Shown: piece by piece, positions 18,697 to 26,587 of the stretch
How positions within the stretch are numbered: the stretch's first letter is position 1
How the letters are laid out: each line of letters opens with the position of its first letter
Origin: JBBATK01 sp039810585
GTDB taxonomy: Bacteria; Bacteroidota; Ignavibacteria; Kapaibacteriales; NICIL-2
Direction: 5' to 3'
Length of the DNA stretch: 64,000 nucleotides
NCBI GenBank assembly: GCA_039810585.1
Contig: JBDHXF010000016.1
Span: forward strand, 4,616 to 68,615
The notes under the pieces: model-generated
The model's database searches: none
The model's input: the letters and a program-made list of their open reading frames with translations, nothing else
What the model was told of the DNA's origin: nothing
Translations under genes and position numbers: made by a program

Positions 18697-20736
18697 ATGT
18701 CCGACTCGTCAACACAGTCAGAATTTGTCGTCACCGCCCGCAAATGGCGTCCGCAGATCTTCTCGCAAGTCGTGGGACAGGAGCACATTTCCACGACGCT
18801 GGCTAACGCCATCCTGAGCGGTCGAGTGCATCATGCCTATTTGTTCTGTGGTTCGCGTGGCGTCGGCAAGACAACCACTGCCCGCATCTTCGCTCGCGCA
18901 TTGAACTGCACCAATCCTATTGACGGAGTGGAACCCTGTAACCACTGCGATTCGTGTCTGGACATCTTGAGTGGTCGTAGTCTGGACGTAATTGAAATCG
19001 ACGGTGCCTCTAACAATTCGGTGGACGACGTTCGAAAGCTGCGCGAGAATGCCAAATATCCGCCGGTACATGGTCGCTACAAGATGTACATCATCGACGA
19101 GGTGCACATGCTGTCCACCTCGGCCTTCAACGCGCTGCTCAAGACCCTGGAAGAGCCGCCGCCGCATTTGCTCTTCATGTTTGCCACGACCGAGGCTCAG
19201 AAAGTACCGGCAACGATTGTGAGCAGGTGTCAGCGTTTTGATTTCCGGCGTATGCAGATAGACGATATCGTACGTCATCTTGCCTATATCGCCGAGCAAG
19301 AAAAGGTACAGATTGACGAAGCCTCGCTCATCGCCATAGCCAAGAAGGGCGATGGGTCGATGCGCGATTCACAGAGCATTTTCGATCAGGTACGGGCATT
19401 CTGTGGCGACAACGTGGCTATTAAGGATTTGGCCGAAGCGCTGCACTTGATTGATGAGGACTTCTTTTTCAACCTCTCGGCGGCAATAGTCGGCAGAGAT
19501 TCCAAGGCCATGTTCGAGTTGGTGAGGCAGGTGATGGATCGCGGTTATGACGTGCAGGAGTGTCTGGGCGGACTCAACGAGCACATGCGTAATCTGTTGT
19601 CGATCCTTGCCACGGGCGACACCGCGCTCATCGAGAGTTCTTCGGAGGGACTCAAGCGATATAGTGAGCGAGCGTCTGAATTCCGTCAGCCTGACATCCT
19701 CCGGATTATGGCAATGATCAGTGCAACAGAAGCTCAGATTCGGTTTAGCGCGCAACCGCGTTATCGATTGGAATTGTTGTTGGTGCAACTTGCTTCGCTT
19801 GATTCCACCGTTGAAATCGCCCAAGTTCTCGCAGAGATTCGAGATCTAAAAAAAAACGGCAGTAAGATCAGCATGTTGAGCTCGCCGGTACACGCCACGA
19901 TGCCCAGCCCTCCGGCAACACGCGTTGTAACACCTGCTCCGGCATCGTCCCTCACTGCGAGCCCGCAACCGGAACATCGCAGCAATGCACACAAGGGAAA
20001 TTCAAGCAGTGTCTCTGTCGGCACGAAGTCACGCGGCAATGGCGCTGCCGGATCGACTGCAAAAGCCTTAGAACGGTCTGACGAGGGACTCAACACAGCT
20101 AATGGGACTGCTGATACAGTGTTCGCTCATGACAAGGCAAACGTCGGTACAAGTTCTACAACTACTCGTCAATACACGCCTTCTGCGAAGGCGGCACGAA
20201 GTGCGCACGAATCAACTGTCTCTGCAACGACATTTGTGGAGGGACCTCAGGTACCGGCTCAGGTCATAGAGGCGGGTTGGCAGGAATTTGTGAAGTCTTT
20301 GCCCACCAGTCTGGCTGCGATCAAGCTTGGACTGAGCACGCGCGACTTGAGTTCTGTGCGTTTCTTTGAGGGCGAGATCTTGATTTTGAACAGCGAGAAG
20401 TTTCTCTGCGACGAGCTCAACGCAAGGCGAGCGCCGCTGAGTTCCCAGCTCGAGAAGTTTTTCGGCAACAGCATACGCATGCGCATTGTGCATACGCAGG
20501 ATATACACCAGGCTCAAAGTGCGCTAGAACAAGAGGACGAGTCAGGAGTAGGCGCATCAGTCAAAAATGTGCCGGCAACCGCTCAGACAAGCTCATCGAA
20601 CTCATCTGCGGCCACGCACACAGCGCCGTCTCATAACCACGGCAACGCGGCTCAAAGCAATGGCGAAAAGCTTCCAATTGAGAAGAGTTTGGTTGAGTTG
20701 TTTGGTGCCAAAAAGATTCCTCTACAGAGTGTGTAG
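18697..20736 (+). CDS. dnaX: DNA polymerase III tau/gamma subunit with probable internal frameshift site
   Basis: DnaX is the clamp-loader motor of the replicative polymerase. The AAA+ domain shows Walker A GSRGVGKTT (Lys58), four zinc cysteines (71, 81, 84, 87), Walker B MYIIDEVHML and the SRC motif. Domains II and III end near residue 384. A low-complexity Ser/Thr/Ala linker follows, then a tau-type C-terminal part (about 525-679) ending ELFGAKKIPLQSV. At 19848-19856 there are nine A residues, with codons AAA AAA AAC. A shift to -1 gives Arg-Gln-stop (TAA at 19863-19865), which would yield a gamma form of about 389 residues. The +1 frame also stops soon (19877). This closely resembles dnaX recoding known in E. 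coli and Thermus. Confidence 0.95.
   Translation: MSDSSTQSEFVVTARKWRPQIFSQVVGQEHISTTLANAILSGRVHHAYLFCGSRGVGKTTTARIFARALNCTNPIDGVEPCNHCDSCLDILSGRSLDVIEIDGASNNSVDDVRKLRENAKYPPVHGRYKMYIIDEVHMLSTSAFNALLKTLEEPPPHLLFMFATTEAQKVPATIVSRCQRFDFRRMQIDDIVRHLAYIAEQEKVQIDEASLIAIAKKGDGSMRDSQSIFDQVRAFCGDNVAIKDLAEALHLIDEDFFFNLSAAIVGRDSKAMFELVRQVMDRGYDVQECLGGLNEHMRNLLSILATGDTALIESSSEGLKRYSERASEFRQPDILRIMAMISATEAQIRFSAQPRYRLELLLVQLASLDSTVEIAQVLAEIRDLKKNGSKISMLSSPVHATMPSPPATRVVTPAPASSLTASPQPEHRSNAHKGNSSSVSVGTKSRGNGAAGSTAKALERSDEGLNTANGTADTVFAHDKANVGTSSTTTRQYTPSAKAARSAHESTVSATTFVEGPQVPAQVIEAGWQEFVKSLPTSLAAIKLGLSTRDLSSVRFFEGEILILNSEKFLCDELNARRAPLSSQLEKFFGNSIRMRIVHTQDIHQAQSALEQEDESGVGASVKNVPATAQTSSSNSSAATHTAPSHNHGNAAQSNGEKLPIEKSLVELFGAKKIPLQSV
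19848..19865 (+). promoter_or_regulatory. slippery A9 run and -1 frame stop in dnaX
   Basis: Nine consecutive A's in frame as CTA AAA AAA AAC. The heptamer A AAA AAC is a known -1 ribosomal slippery site, and A9 also favours polymerase slippage. The TAA of the -1 frame begins 7 bases after the run. Short complementary segments (CGGC with GCCG, AGC with GCT) downstream could form a weak stem. Confidence 0.7.
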
Positions 20737-20813
20737 GGAGCGAAGCGAACTGAGGTCGTCGTGATTGCTTGTCTTTCTTTGCTCGTGAAGATTGAGCACA
20801 AACGTGCAGCGTC

Positions 20814-21878
20814 TTAACTCACTAAACGCGATGTATAGTCTGCAACGACGGAGCGCAAACCTTCCTCCAGGCTAATGCGCGATTTCCATCCCAATGCCGC
20901 AGCACGGCTGACGTCGAGAAGTTTGCGAGGGGTACCGTCGGGCTTTGAAGCATCATAGACAATTGCCCCCTTGAAGCCGACAATATCGGCAATGAGTTGT
21001 GCCAGATCGCGAATGGTGATATCGATGCCGGTGCCAATGTTCACAATTTCCCCGGCTGATTGTGCATCCACGGAGTTCATAAAGTAGACGGATGCTTCGG
21101 CTATATCGTCGGCATGAAGAAATTCGCGATACACGGAGCCGGAGCCCCACAGGCTGACGGATTCGGCTTTGATACCGCTTTTGGAAAGGAGTTGGACGAG
21201 CTCATCGTCGGTGTAGGTCACATCCCGCGTCAAGCCAAAACCGAGATCTTCATGTTCCACGTTGCGTCGTACTGCCGTAACATCCTGCTCGTGAAGGTAC
21301 TGCGCCAAAACGAACTTGCGAATCAGAGCCGGCAGAACGTGCGAGTTTTCGAGATGATAGCTGTCGTTCGGTCCGTAGAGGTTTGTGGGCATGAGCGACA
21401 CATAATTGCACCCGTACTCGCGGTTGTAGTAGGCGCACATTTTCACGGCGGCAATTTTTGCGATAGCATAGGCTTCGTTGGTTTTCTCCAGGGCACCACT
21501 TAACAACGTCTCCTCTTTCAGTGGTTGCGGAGCCAGCTTAGGGTAAATACAACTGGAACCAAGGTTGACAAGTTTCTTGACGCCACTTCGGTAGGCCGCA
21601 TCAATCACATTGGCGGCAATCATCATATTTTGATAGAAGAACTCGGCCGGATATTGATTGTTGGCGTTGATACCTCCGACACGCGCAGCGGCGAGAAAGA
21701 CGTATTCGGGTTGCTCATCGCGGAAAAACTGACGGCACGCTTCCTGGTTACTGAGGTCGAGGTCATGGTGCGATCGCAGCAGAAGCGAGGTATAGCCTTT
21801 GGTCTGAAGCAGACGCAGGATAGCGCTTCCAACCATTCCACGGTGTCCGGCGATGAATATTCGGGAGTTGAGTTCCAT
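20814..21878 (-). CDS. fcl: GDP-L-fucose synthase
   Basis: The enzyme epimerises and reduces GDP-4-keto-6-deoxy-mannose to GDP-L-fucose for surface polysaccharides. It is an extended SDR of 354 residues with the NADP motif GHRGMVGSAI, the serine pair in GSSCIYP (Ser108/109) and the catalytic Tyr137 and Lys141 in YAIAK. Further family motifs are AARVGGI and PTNLYGPND. The ATG at 21878 is used, since the longer frame adds eight residues without conservation. No gmd gene is visible beside it. It marks the left border of the accessory island. Confidence 0.93.
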   Translation of the reverse strand: MELNSRIFIAGHRGMVGSAILRLLQTKGYTSLLLRSHHDLDLSNQEACRQFFRDEQPEYVFLAAARVGGINANNQYPAEFFYQNMMIAANVIDAAYRSGVKKLVNLGSSCIYPKLAPQPLKEETLLSGALEKTNEAYAIAKIAAVKMCAYYNREYGCNYVSLMPTNLYGPNDSYHLENSHVLPALIRKFVLAQYLHEQDVTAVRRNVEHEDLGFGLTRDVTYTDDELVQLLSKSGIKAESVSLWGSGSVYREFLHADDIAEASVYFMNSVDAQSAGEIVNIGTGIDITIRDLAQLIADIVGFKGAIVYDASKPDGTPRKLLDVSRAAALGWKSRISLEEGLRSVVADYTSRLVS

Positions 21879-22079
21879 GCAAATTTCGAAGTGGGCAGAC
21901 AAAACTACGAAGCAAAGCAGACGCTTTGAGGTGTATCGGCATCAGGGAGGAGAAATGGACAGGAAGGGAGTGGGGCGCACTCAGCGTGCATGTGGCTTGA
22001 GAACTGTGCTCAGTCTGAACGAAGCGGAACGCACAGGCGGGGACGACAAATCTGCATGGTGCGCACTGAGGAGCGGGAT

Positions 22080-22523
22080 TCAATAGGTCGCAATACTGAA
22101 GCGGCTCGTTGATGGCACTTTCAGACCTAATCCAACCTTTTGTATTGATGGTCTTATCGCTGATTCAACAGCACCGATCACTTTCCACGCTTTTGCCTCA
22201 TTGGATTGAATAACGCGTGCAGGATCGACTTTTACATCACTTTTATTTGTCCACAACTCGCATAACGATCGATGTTTCTTTATGAAACTGTATGCAAAGT
22301 TTTCGACCTGAAATCCCAGAACCTCCAGAGTATCAGGATCGTACATTAAGCCAATATGTGCGTCAATGTGATGTACGACCGTCTCCGTATGTGGCGATGC
22401 AAACATCACAAACAAGACGTCTGCAAGATCATCGTACTTGAAGTACACAACATCTCCACGGCTAACAAAGCCTTGCGAAAGCTGCTCTGTTTTCACACTA
22501 TTGTTTAGTTCCCGAATCTCCAC
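22080..22523 (-). CDS. DUF2283-like protein, putative antitoxin of TA-like pair 1
   Basis: The 147-residue product has a DUF2283-like core (about residues 22-70): a YFKYDDLADVLFVMF strand pair, then ETVVHHID and GLMYDPDTLEVLGFQVENF. Starts with GTG at 22523 and overlaps the end of the upstream nuclease-like frame (stop at 22505) by 19 bases, the layout of a coupled two-gene module. The C-terminal third is variable. It is about 30 percent identical by eye to the homologue at 23161-23613. DUF2283 proteins are small and often occur beside toxin-like genes. An antitoxin role is inferred from this layout only. Confidence 0.6.
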   Translation of the reverse strand: MEIRELNNSVKTEQLSQGFVSRGDVVYFKYDDLADVLFVMFASPHTETVVHHIDAHIGLMYDPDTLEVLGFQVENFAYSFIKKHRSLCELWTNKSDVKVDPARVIQSNEAKAWKVIGAVESAIRPSIQKVGLGLKVPSTSRFSIATY

Positions 22524-22840
22524 AGAGTCTTCTCTCCTCTTTTATAGCTATCGGCTGTATATGCCGTAACGACCTGGCGCCGACCGCTCATTTCGTCAAC
22601 CTGGACAACGACTTTCAAGTACCTTTTATTGTCGTGTATCAGCCTGTAGTATGCAATTCTGTCCATTCTATCAACATCTAGGCAAATTCTATCGGGATCT
22701 TCGATGGTTCTTTGGACTTCCGTGCAATACTAGTCAGTATTCATCCATGGTCTGTTTCTGACGATGTGTTCGTGCCATCTCTGTTCGTCACAATAGACGG
22801 AGTTTCCCTCCGGATCTCTCACCTCAAACAACGTATTCAC
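22505..22840 (-). pseudogene. BECR/PBECR-like nuclease toxin remnant 1 (internal amber stop)
   Basis: Read from a GTG at 22840, this 111-codon frame gives LFEVRDPEGNSVYC, then QRWHEHIVRNRPWMNTD, a TAG at 22730-22732 (codon 37), then YCTEVQRTIEDPDRI, YYRLIHDNKRYLKVVVQVD and QVVTAYTAD. The W..HI, (T)IEDPD and VVTAY pattern resembles small phage-Barnase-EndoU-ColicinE5/D-RelE type nucleases. It aligns along its whole length with the second remnant at 23598-23927, which supports it as a real former gene. The stop codon is the only break, so loss may be recent, or the codon could be read through. The downstream partner overlaps it by 19 bases. The family name is tentative. Confidence 0.6.
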
Positions 22841-22924
22841 AAACTACTACAAATCTGATCTAACTTGGAGCGGGGAAGGGCAATTTAAGTAATCGACGTA
22901 AAGCCAAATTTCTGGATCGGGTTT

Positions 22925-23155
22925 ATCTTATCAACACTCTTTGGGATCATGGTGTGTGCCGATAAGCGCTAAGCGATCGCTTTTAGTTACGTTGCGTGTT
23001 GTCAACACCAGGAAAATCGTTGCGAGCAGGATGCCATGAACTGCGCGGACCGAGCTTCGGGCAACCTACGTTTCATGACCGGTCCATGCTGTTAACGCCG
23101 AACGACATATTGCGAGAATGCAGCCTTACGTTTTGAAATGCTCTTCGAGTCTCAC
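22925..23155. repeat. direct repeat copy A: promoter region plus truncated start of the MTase-like gene
   Basis: This stretch matches 24080-24310 at a constant offset of 1155 bases, with about 23 mismatches in the first 205 positions by eye. It includes the upstream region and the first codons of the 24241 gene (ATG at 23086, LTPNDILRECSL), but a frameshift brings a stop at 23134. Homology ends within a few bases of the stop codon of the second DUF2283 gene at 23161. It is therefore a gene-start relic left by duplication or cassette insertion. Confidence 0.8.
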
Positions 23156-23160
23156 CAAGC

Positions 23161-23613
23161 TTAACGGTAGGCAATGTGTTGTTCCTTGAGTGTTGCGTTG
23201 CACAGAGAGTCAGGAAATTGGGCCGGAATGCTGGCAGCTTGTATGAGAGTGGCGGCATAGGATGATACCTCTCTGACTAGATCCACTTTTTGTTCAATGA
23301 TCGTAGAAACCAAATCCGGGCTTGATTGAGTTGGGCTTGCAGCGCCGAATTGAGCATGTGTCTGCAAAAACTCTTTTGAGAAGTTCTCAAGCTGAAATCC
23401 TACAATTTCATTACTCTTTATATCGCATAGCAGAGCCAAGGAGTTGTCTAGGTAATAGACGTATGTTTCGCGAGGATCGGCAACAATGCTGAGATGGAAG
23501 GTATCGTCTGCTACATCATAGCTAATCACGACTCTGTCATCTTCCTTGAATTGTTCGAACTAGGTAGTTTTAATCTGGTCTGCAGAGATCAGATCGTTCA
23601 GGATTTTCGCCAT
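23161..23613 (-). pseudogene. DUF2283-like putative antitoxin 2 (amber stop near start)
   Basis: From an ATG at 23613 the frame reads MAKILNDLISADQIKTT, then TAG at 23560-23562 (codon 18), and continues FEQFKEDDRVVISYDVADD, ETYVYYLDNSLALLCD and EIVGFQLENF to 23161. The core matches the first DUF2283-like protein, and the amber falls where that protein has Gln in VKTEQ. The start overlaps the end of the upstream nuclease-like remnant by 16 bases, the same layout as pair 1, which supports this start as the ancestral one. Translation might restart at a GTG at 23529 to give a 122-residue protein with the conserved core, so partial function is possible. Confidence 0.6.
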
Positions 23614-23927
23614 AATACAATCCTTTCGCACGGTCTGTTGTTTTTGCACATCAATGCCGTTATCAGCAAAGCGTTTAACTGTGGTTTTGTGGCCACCACG
23701 GCTCTCAGGTAAAGATCGGACTTGTTTCTTCTGCGATAGAGTCGGTAATACACGCGGCGATCGATGTGATCACAATCTTGGATAATGATATCAGGATCTT
23801 CAAGTGTTTCTATAACGCTTCGGAGTTGCATCTCCGGGTGACTGATGAGTACATGCCCGTTCTAACAGCTCTCACCACACGCTACTCTGTAGTTCTGCGG
23901 GTCAAGCGTCTCAAATATGAACTCCAC
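23598..23927 (-). pseudogene. BECR/PBECR-like nuclease toxin remnant 2 (internal amber stop)
   Basis: From a GTG at 23927 the frame gives VEFIFETLDPQNYRVACGESC, a TAG at 23862-23864 (codon 22), then NGHVLISHPEMQLRSVIET, EDPDIII, VYYRLYRRRN, YLRAVVATK and ALLITAL to 23598. Its first 21 residues align without gaps to remnant 1, and codon 22 is Trp there, so a TGG to TAG change in the W..H motif is the simplest history. It should be inactive unless the amber is suppressed. Divergent from the MTase-like gene, whose start is 314 bases away. Confidence 0.6.
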
Positions 23928-24079
23928 GTTCGGACTCCAATTGCGAAAGGTCAAAGAACTCACCCTAAACGGGATGGAGACCTTTGATAGTCTTTGAGCA
24001 GGAGGCGGGGAGTGAGTCCGAGACGAGCTTAGTATACGCCTGACGATAGCCAACACGAATTCTGCTCCTGAGCCCGCTG

Positions 24080-24310
24080 ATCTTATCAACACTCTTCCGG
24101 GTCTTGGTGTGTGCCGGCAAGCGCTAAGCGACCGCTTTTGGTTATGTTGCGTATTGTCAACGCCCGGAAAATCGCTGCGAGCAGGATGCCATGAACAGAG
24201 CGGATTGAACTTCCGGCAACCTACGTTTCATGACCGGTCCATGGTGTTAACGCCGAACGACATACTGCGAGAGTGCAGCCTTGCGTTGGAAATGCTCAGC
24301 GAGTCCAACG
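24080..24310. repeat. direct repeat copy B: promoter and start of the intact MTase-like gene
   Basis: Counterpart of 22925-23155. It comprises most of the divergent intergenic region between nuclease remnant 2 and the MTase-like gene, and about 23 codons of that gene. Conserved features include a palindromic AAGCG(A/G)(T/C)CGCTT segment and a possible TAnGTTGC promoter element. The repeat is much better conserved than the flanking TA-like genes. Confidence 0.8.
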
Positions 24311-26550
24311 ACGGCATCGACTTTCGTGCCCATGTGTTGGCGTTGTTGTATATGCGACGCCTGCATGTGCTCCCTCCGCACCAGCAGAGTTTAAACCTGC
24401 TTGCTGCTAATCTCCAAAATGCCTTGCGTGCGGCAGAGCGGAGTAGTCCCTTGCTCCAAGGTCTCAGCACCGATCTATCTTTCGATCGCGATCCTCATGG
24501 TCGACGTATTGAGCCAAGCGTGCTCCGTACGCTGCTAAGCAGCTTTCACGGCCTGGCGCTTGTCGACCGCGACGTTGCCGCTGTTGCTACCGAGCGCTTC
24601 GTACTGCAGCATGCACAAGCCGATGAATCTACCTTTCTCTCGTCCTTGCTCTGTGCCCTCATGCCCATGCATCCCGGAGCCACGGTGTTGGATAGCGGTG
24701 ATCAGAGTGGTTTACGCATAGCAATGGCGCAAAGACTCAGTGCTGCGCAGCAGGGAATTCCCGGTGGACTAGCGCGATTTCATGTGCGGGCGGAGACCGA
24801 CAACCGTCAGTCCCAGCGCCTTGTCGGACTCGTCGCATCGCTCTGCGATGTACTCGTCGATTTCCAAGATATGGGTCGAGCCTTTGAAGCGTATCAGCCT
24901 TTGAGAGTGTATGATCGCCTGTTTGTGGAGCGACGTGACCAAGCGCCGTCCTTCGCTGCTATTGTGCGTTGCATGGCTGAGCATAGTCAGGCTGCGTTGT
25001 TGTTTCCGGATGATGTGGTGAGACAAATCCGCAAATCCGAAATGGCCGTGTTGCTCGACCGTGATGTACTCGATACGGTCATCAGCATCCATGGGCATGT
25101 CCGACCCAGTTGGCATCTGATGTTGCTGCGCGGTAAAAAGGGAGTGGAACGACGTCATCGTGTGCTCTTTTACGACTACGTTGACAACGCCGATGGTCCT
25201 GAGCTCGAAGCCCAAGCCATTGAAGATATCGTTGCCGCCTATGAGACATTTCAACCCGGCGATCATCATGGTCGGGTGTTGCATCGGAGCGACATCGTCG
25301 CCTCCGCATCTATTCTACCCGCCAGTCATGGTCGCAGCAGCTTGTTTGCCTATCAGAGGGACAGCTATCCGGGAGCATTAAGTACGGGACAGTTCATCGA
25401 GCTTGATGCGCGCATGATCGCACGAGGACTGGATGTTCACAGCTTTTTCCAAAAGAGCAAGAAGCTCGACTGTTACCGACCCGGCTTCCGCGATCCTTCG
25501 CTTGTCCGCGTTGCCGTCAGCTCCGCTCCAACGCTGAAGAACGCTGAGATCCGCACTCACTATGCCTTTGCCACGTGGTGGCAACGCTGGTCTCCTTTGC
25601 TGTTACTGAAGCAAGAGGCTCAAGCTGCTTTGCGAGAAAGTTTTGTGGATGCGGTGTGCAAGGATTCCGTCCTTCCGCTTCCCCGTGCAAAGGCACTATT
25701 CCGGAGCTGGTGGGACGGCATGGAAGATGAACGCATGCTGCTCCGTCGCAATAGTCCGCTCACCGTGGCTACCGGCTGGATCGACCGCACCTTGGGTGAT
25801 GCGGAGCGAAAGGGTCGTCGCTTTTGGTTTGAGCTCGACACACCCACTCGACGCATGTTGGAGTACATGTGTCCGAACACCATGCGCAGTCTGCAACAGT
25901 CGCAAGCTACCTTGCGCGACATCGTTCAAACCCAGAATGAAGTGCAGATCGGAAGCTCCAAGAGTATTGCCGATCGGTTGCTGGAGCGACGTCGCATTAC
26001 TGTCGACAGCGACATTCATCATGCTCGCGTTCAGGCAGAAGTGGTACGCGAACGTATTGGTGAGCTCAAGAGCTTTGTGGGCATGCAAAAAGATCGCATT
26101 GCCGAACTGCATCGTGATGCCAAAGAGAAGCGCACAGACGAACGCACTGTCACTCTCCACGATGATACCCGCGACATGCAAGACGAGCTTGGATTGATCT
26201 TCGCCCGGCTTGTTCCGGCGCAGAGCGAACTCAGTATGCTGGAAAAATCTCTGCAACCCTTCATGCACCTTGAGGAACGTCGTCAGGCCGAACAACTCGC
26301 GCTCAACGAAGTGGCCGATCGTCTCATTCCCGAGCTCCGCGAACTGCGCAGCGCCCTCTCACCTCAACTTTCCGGATCACTCGTGCTACTCCAATTCCGC
26401 GAACAACTCAGTCGCTTCGTCGAAGAAGCCATGCTGCGTAATCGCGAAGACCTCATTCGCGAACTCGAACAACTCTGGCGTCGTTTCGAACAAGGCGCAC
26501 CCTTCAGTCCCGAGTACCAACAACGAAGTACCGTCCGCGACCTGAATTAA
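24241..26550 (+). CDS. HsdM-like protein with degenerate methyltransferase motifs
   Basis: A 769-residue protein that follows the domain order of type I restriction M subunits but lacks their chemistry. The helical N-terminus (residues 1-120) resembles the HsdM N-domain. The SAM motif, normally DP.CGSG, reads Asp151-Ser-Gly-Asp-Gln-Ser-Gly157. The catalytic NPPF position after YDRLF is Val229-Glu-Arg-Arg232. Downstream, the strand and helix pattern (AALLFPDDVVRQIRKSEM, LLDRDVLDTVISI, HRVLFYDYVD, IEDIVAAYETF) is still clearly HsdM-like. Residues 450-769 are mainly helical with a likely coiled coil. DNA methylation is therefore unlikely, and a binding or sensing role is inferred. No hsdS or hsdR is near. 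Its 5' end is duplicated at 23086. Confidence 0.65.
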   Translation: MVLTPNDILRECSLALEMLSESNDGIDFRAHVLALLYMRRLHVLPPHQQSLNLLAANLQNALRAAERSSPLLQGLSTDLSFDRDPHGRRIEPSVLRTLLSSFHGLALVDRDVAAVATERFVLQHAQADESTFLSSLLCALMPMHPGATVLDSGDQSGLRIAMAQRLSAAQQGIPGGLARFHVRAETDNRQSQRLVGLVASLCDVLVDFQDMGRAFEAYQPLRVYDRLFVERRDQAPSFAAIVRCMAEHSQAALLFPDDVVRQIRKSEMAVLLDRDVLDTVISIHGHVRPSWHLMLLRGKKGVERRHRVLFYDYVDNADGPELEAQAIEDIVAAYETFQPGDHHGRVLHRSDIVASASILPASHGRSSLFAYQRDSYPGALSTGQFIELDARMIARGLDVHSFFQKSKKLDCYRPGFRDPSLVRVAVSSAPTLKNAEIRTHYAFATWWQRWSPLLLLKQEAQAALRESFVDAVCKDSVLPLPRAKALFRSWWDGMEDERMLLRRNSPLTVATGWIDRTLGDAERKGRRFWFELDTPTRRMLEYMCPNTMRSLQQSQATLRDIVQTQNEVQIGSSKSIADRLLERRRITVDSDIHHARVQAEVVRERIGELKSFVGMQKDRIAELHRDAKEKRTDERTVTLHDDTRDMQDELGLIFARLVPAQSELSMLEKSLQPFMHLEERRQAEQLALNEVADRLIPELRELRSALSPQLSGSLVLLQFREQLSRFVEEAMLRNREDLIRELEQLWRRFEQGAPFSPEYQQRSTVRDLN

Positions 26551-26587
26551 CTTGGCGAAGCATGAGAGTGTGTATCGCGATATATCG

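Noticed and set aside
22925..23155. possible separate small gene starting at ATG 23086
   Set aside because: It is the truncated start of the 24241 gene and stops after 16 codons.
22080..23927. recoding of TAG as a sense codon by the host
   Set aside because: Several intact genes in the window end in TAG, for example the cyclase and dnaX, so genome-wide recoding is not supported.
24241..26550. active type I restriction-modification system
   Set aside because: Motif I and NPPF are lost and neither hsdS nor hsdR is found nearby.
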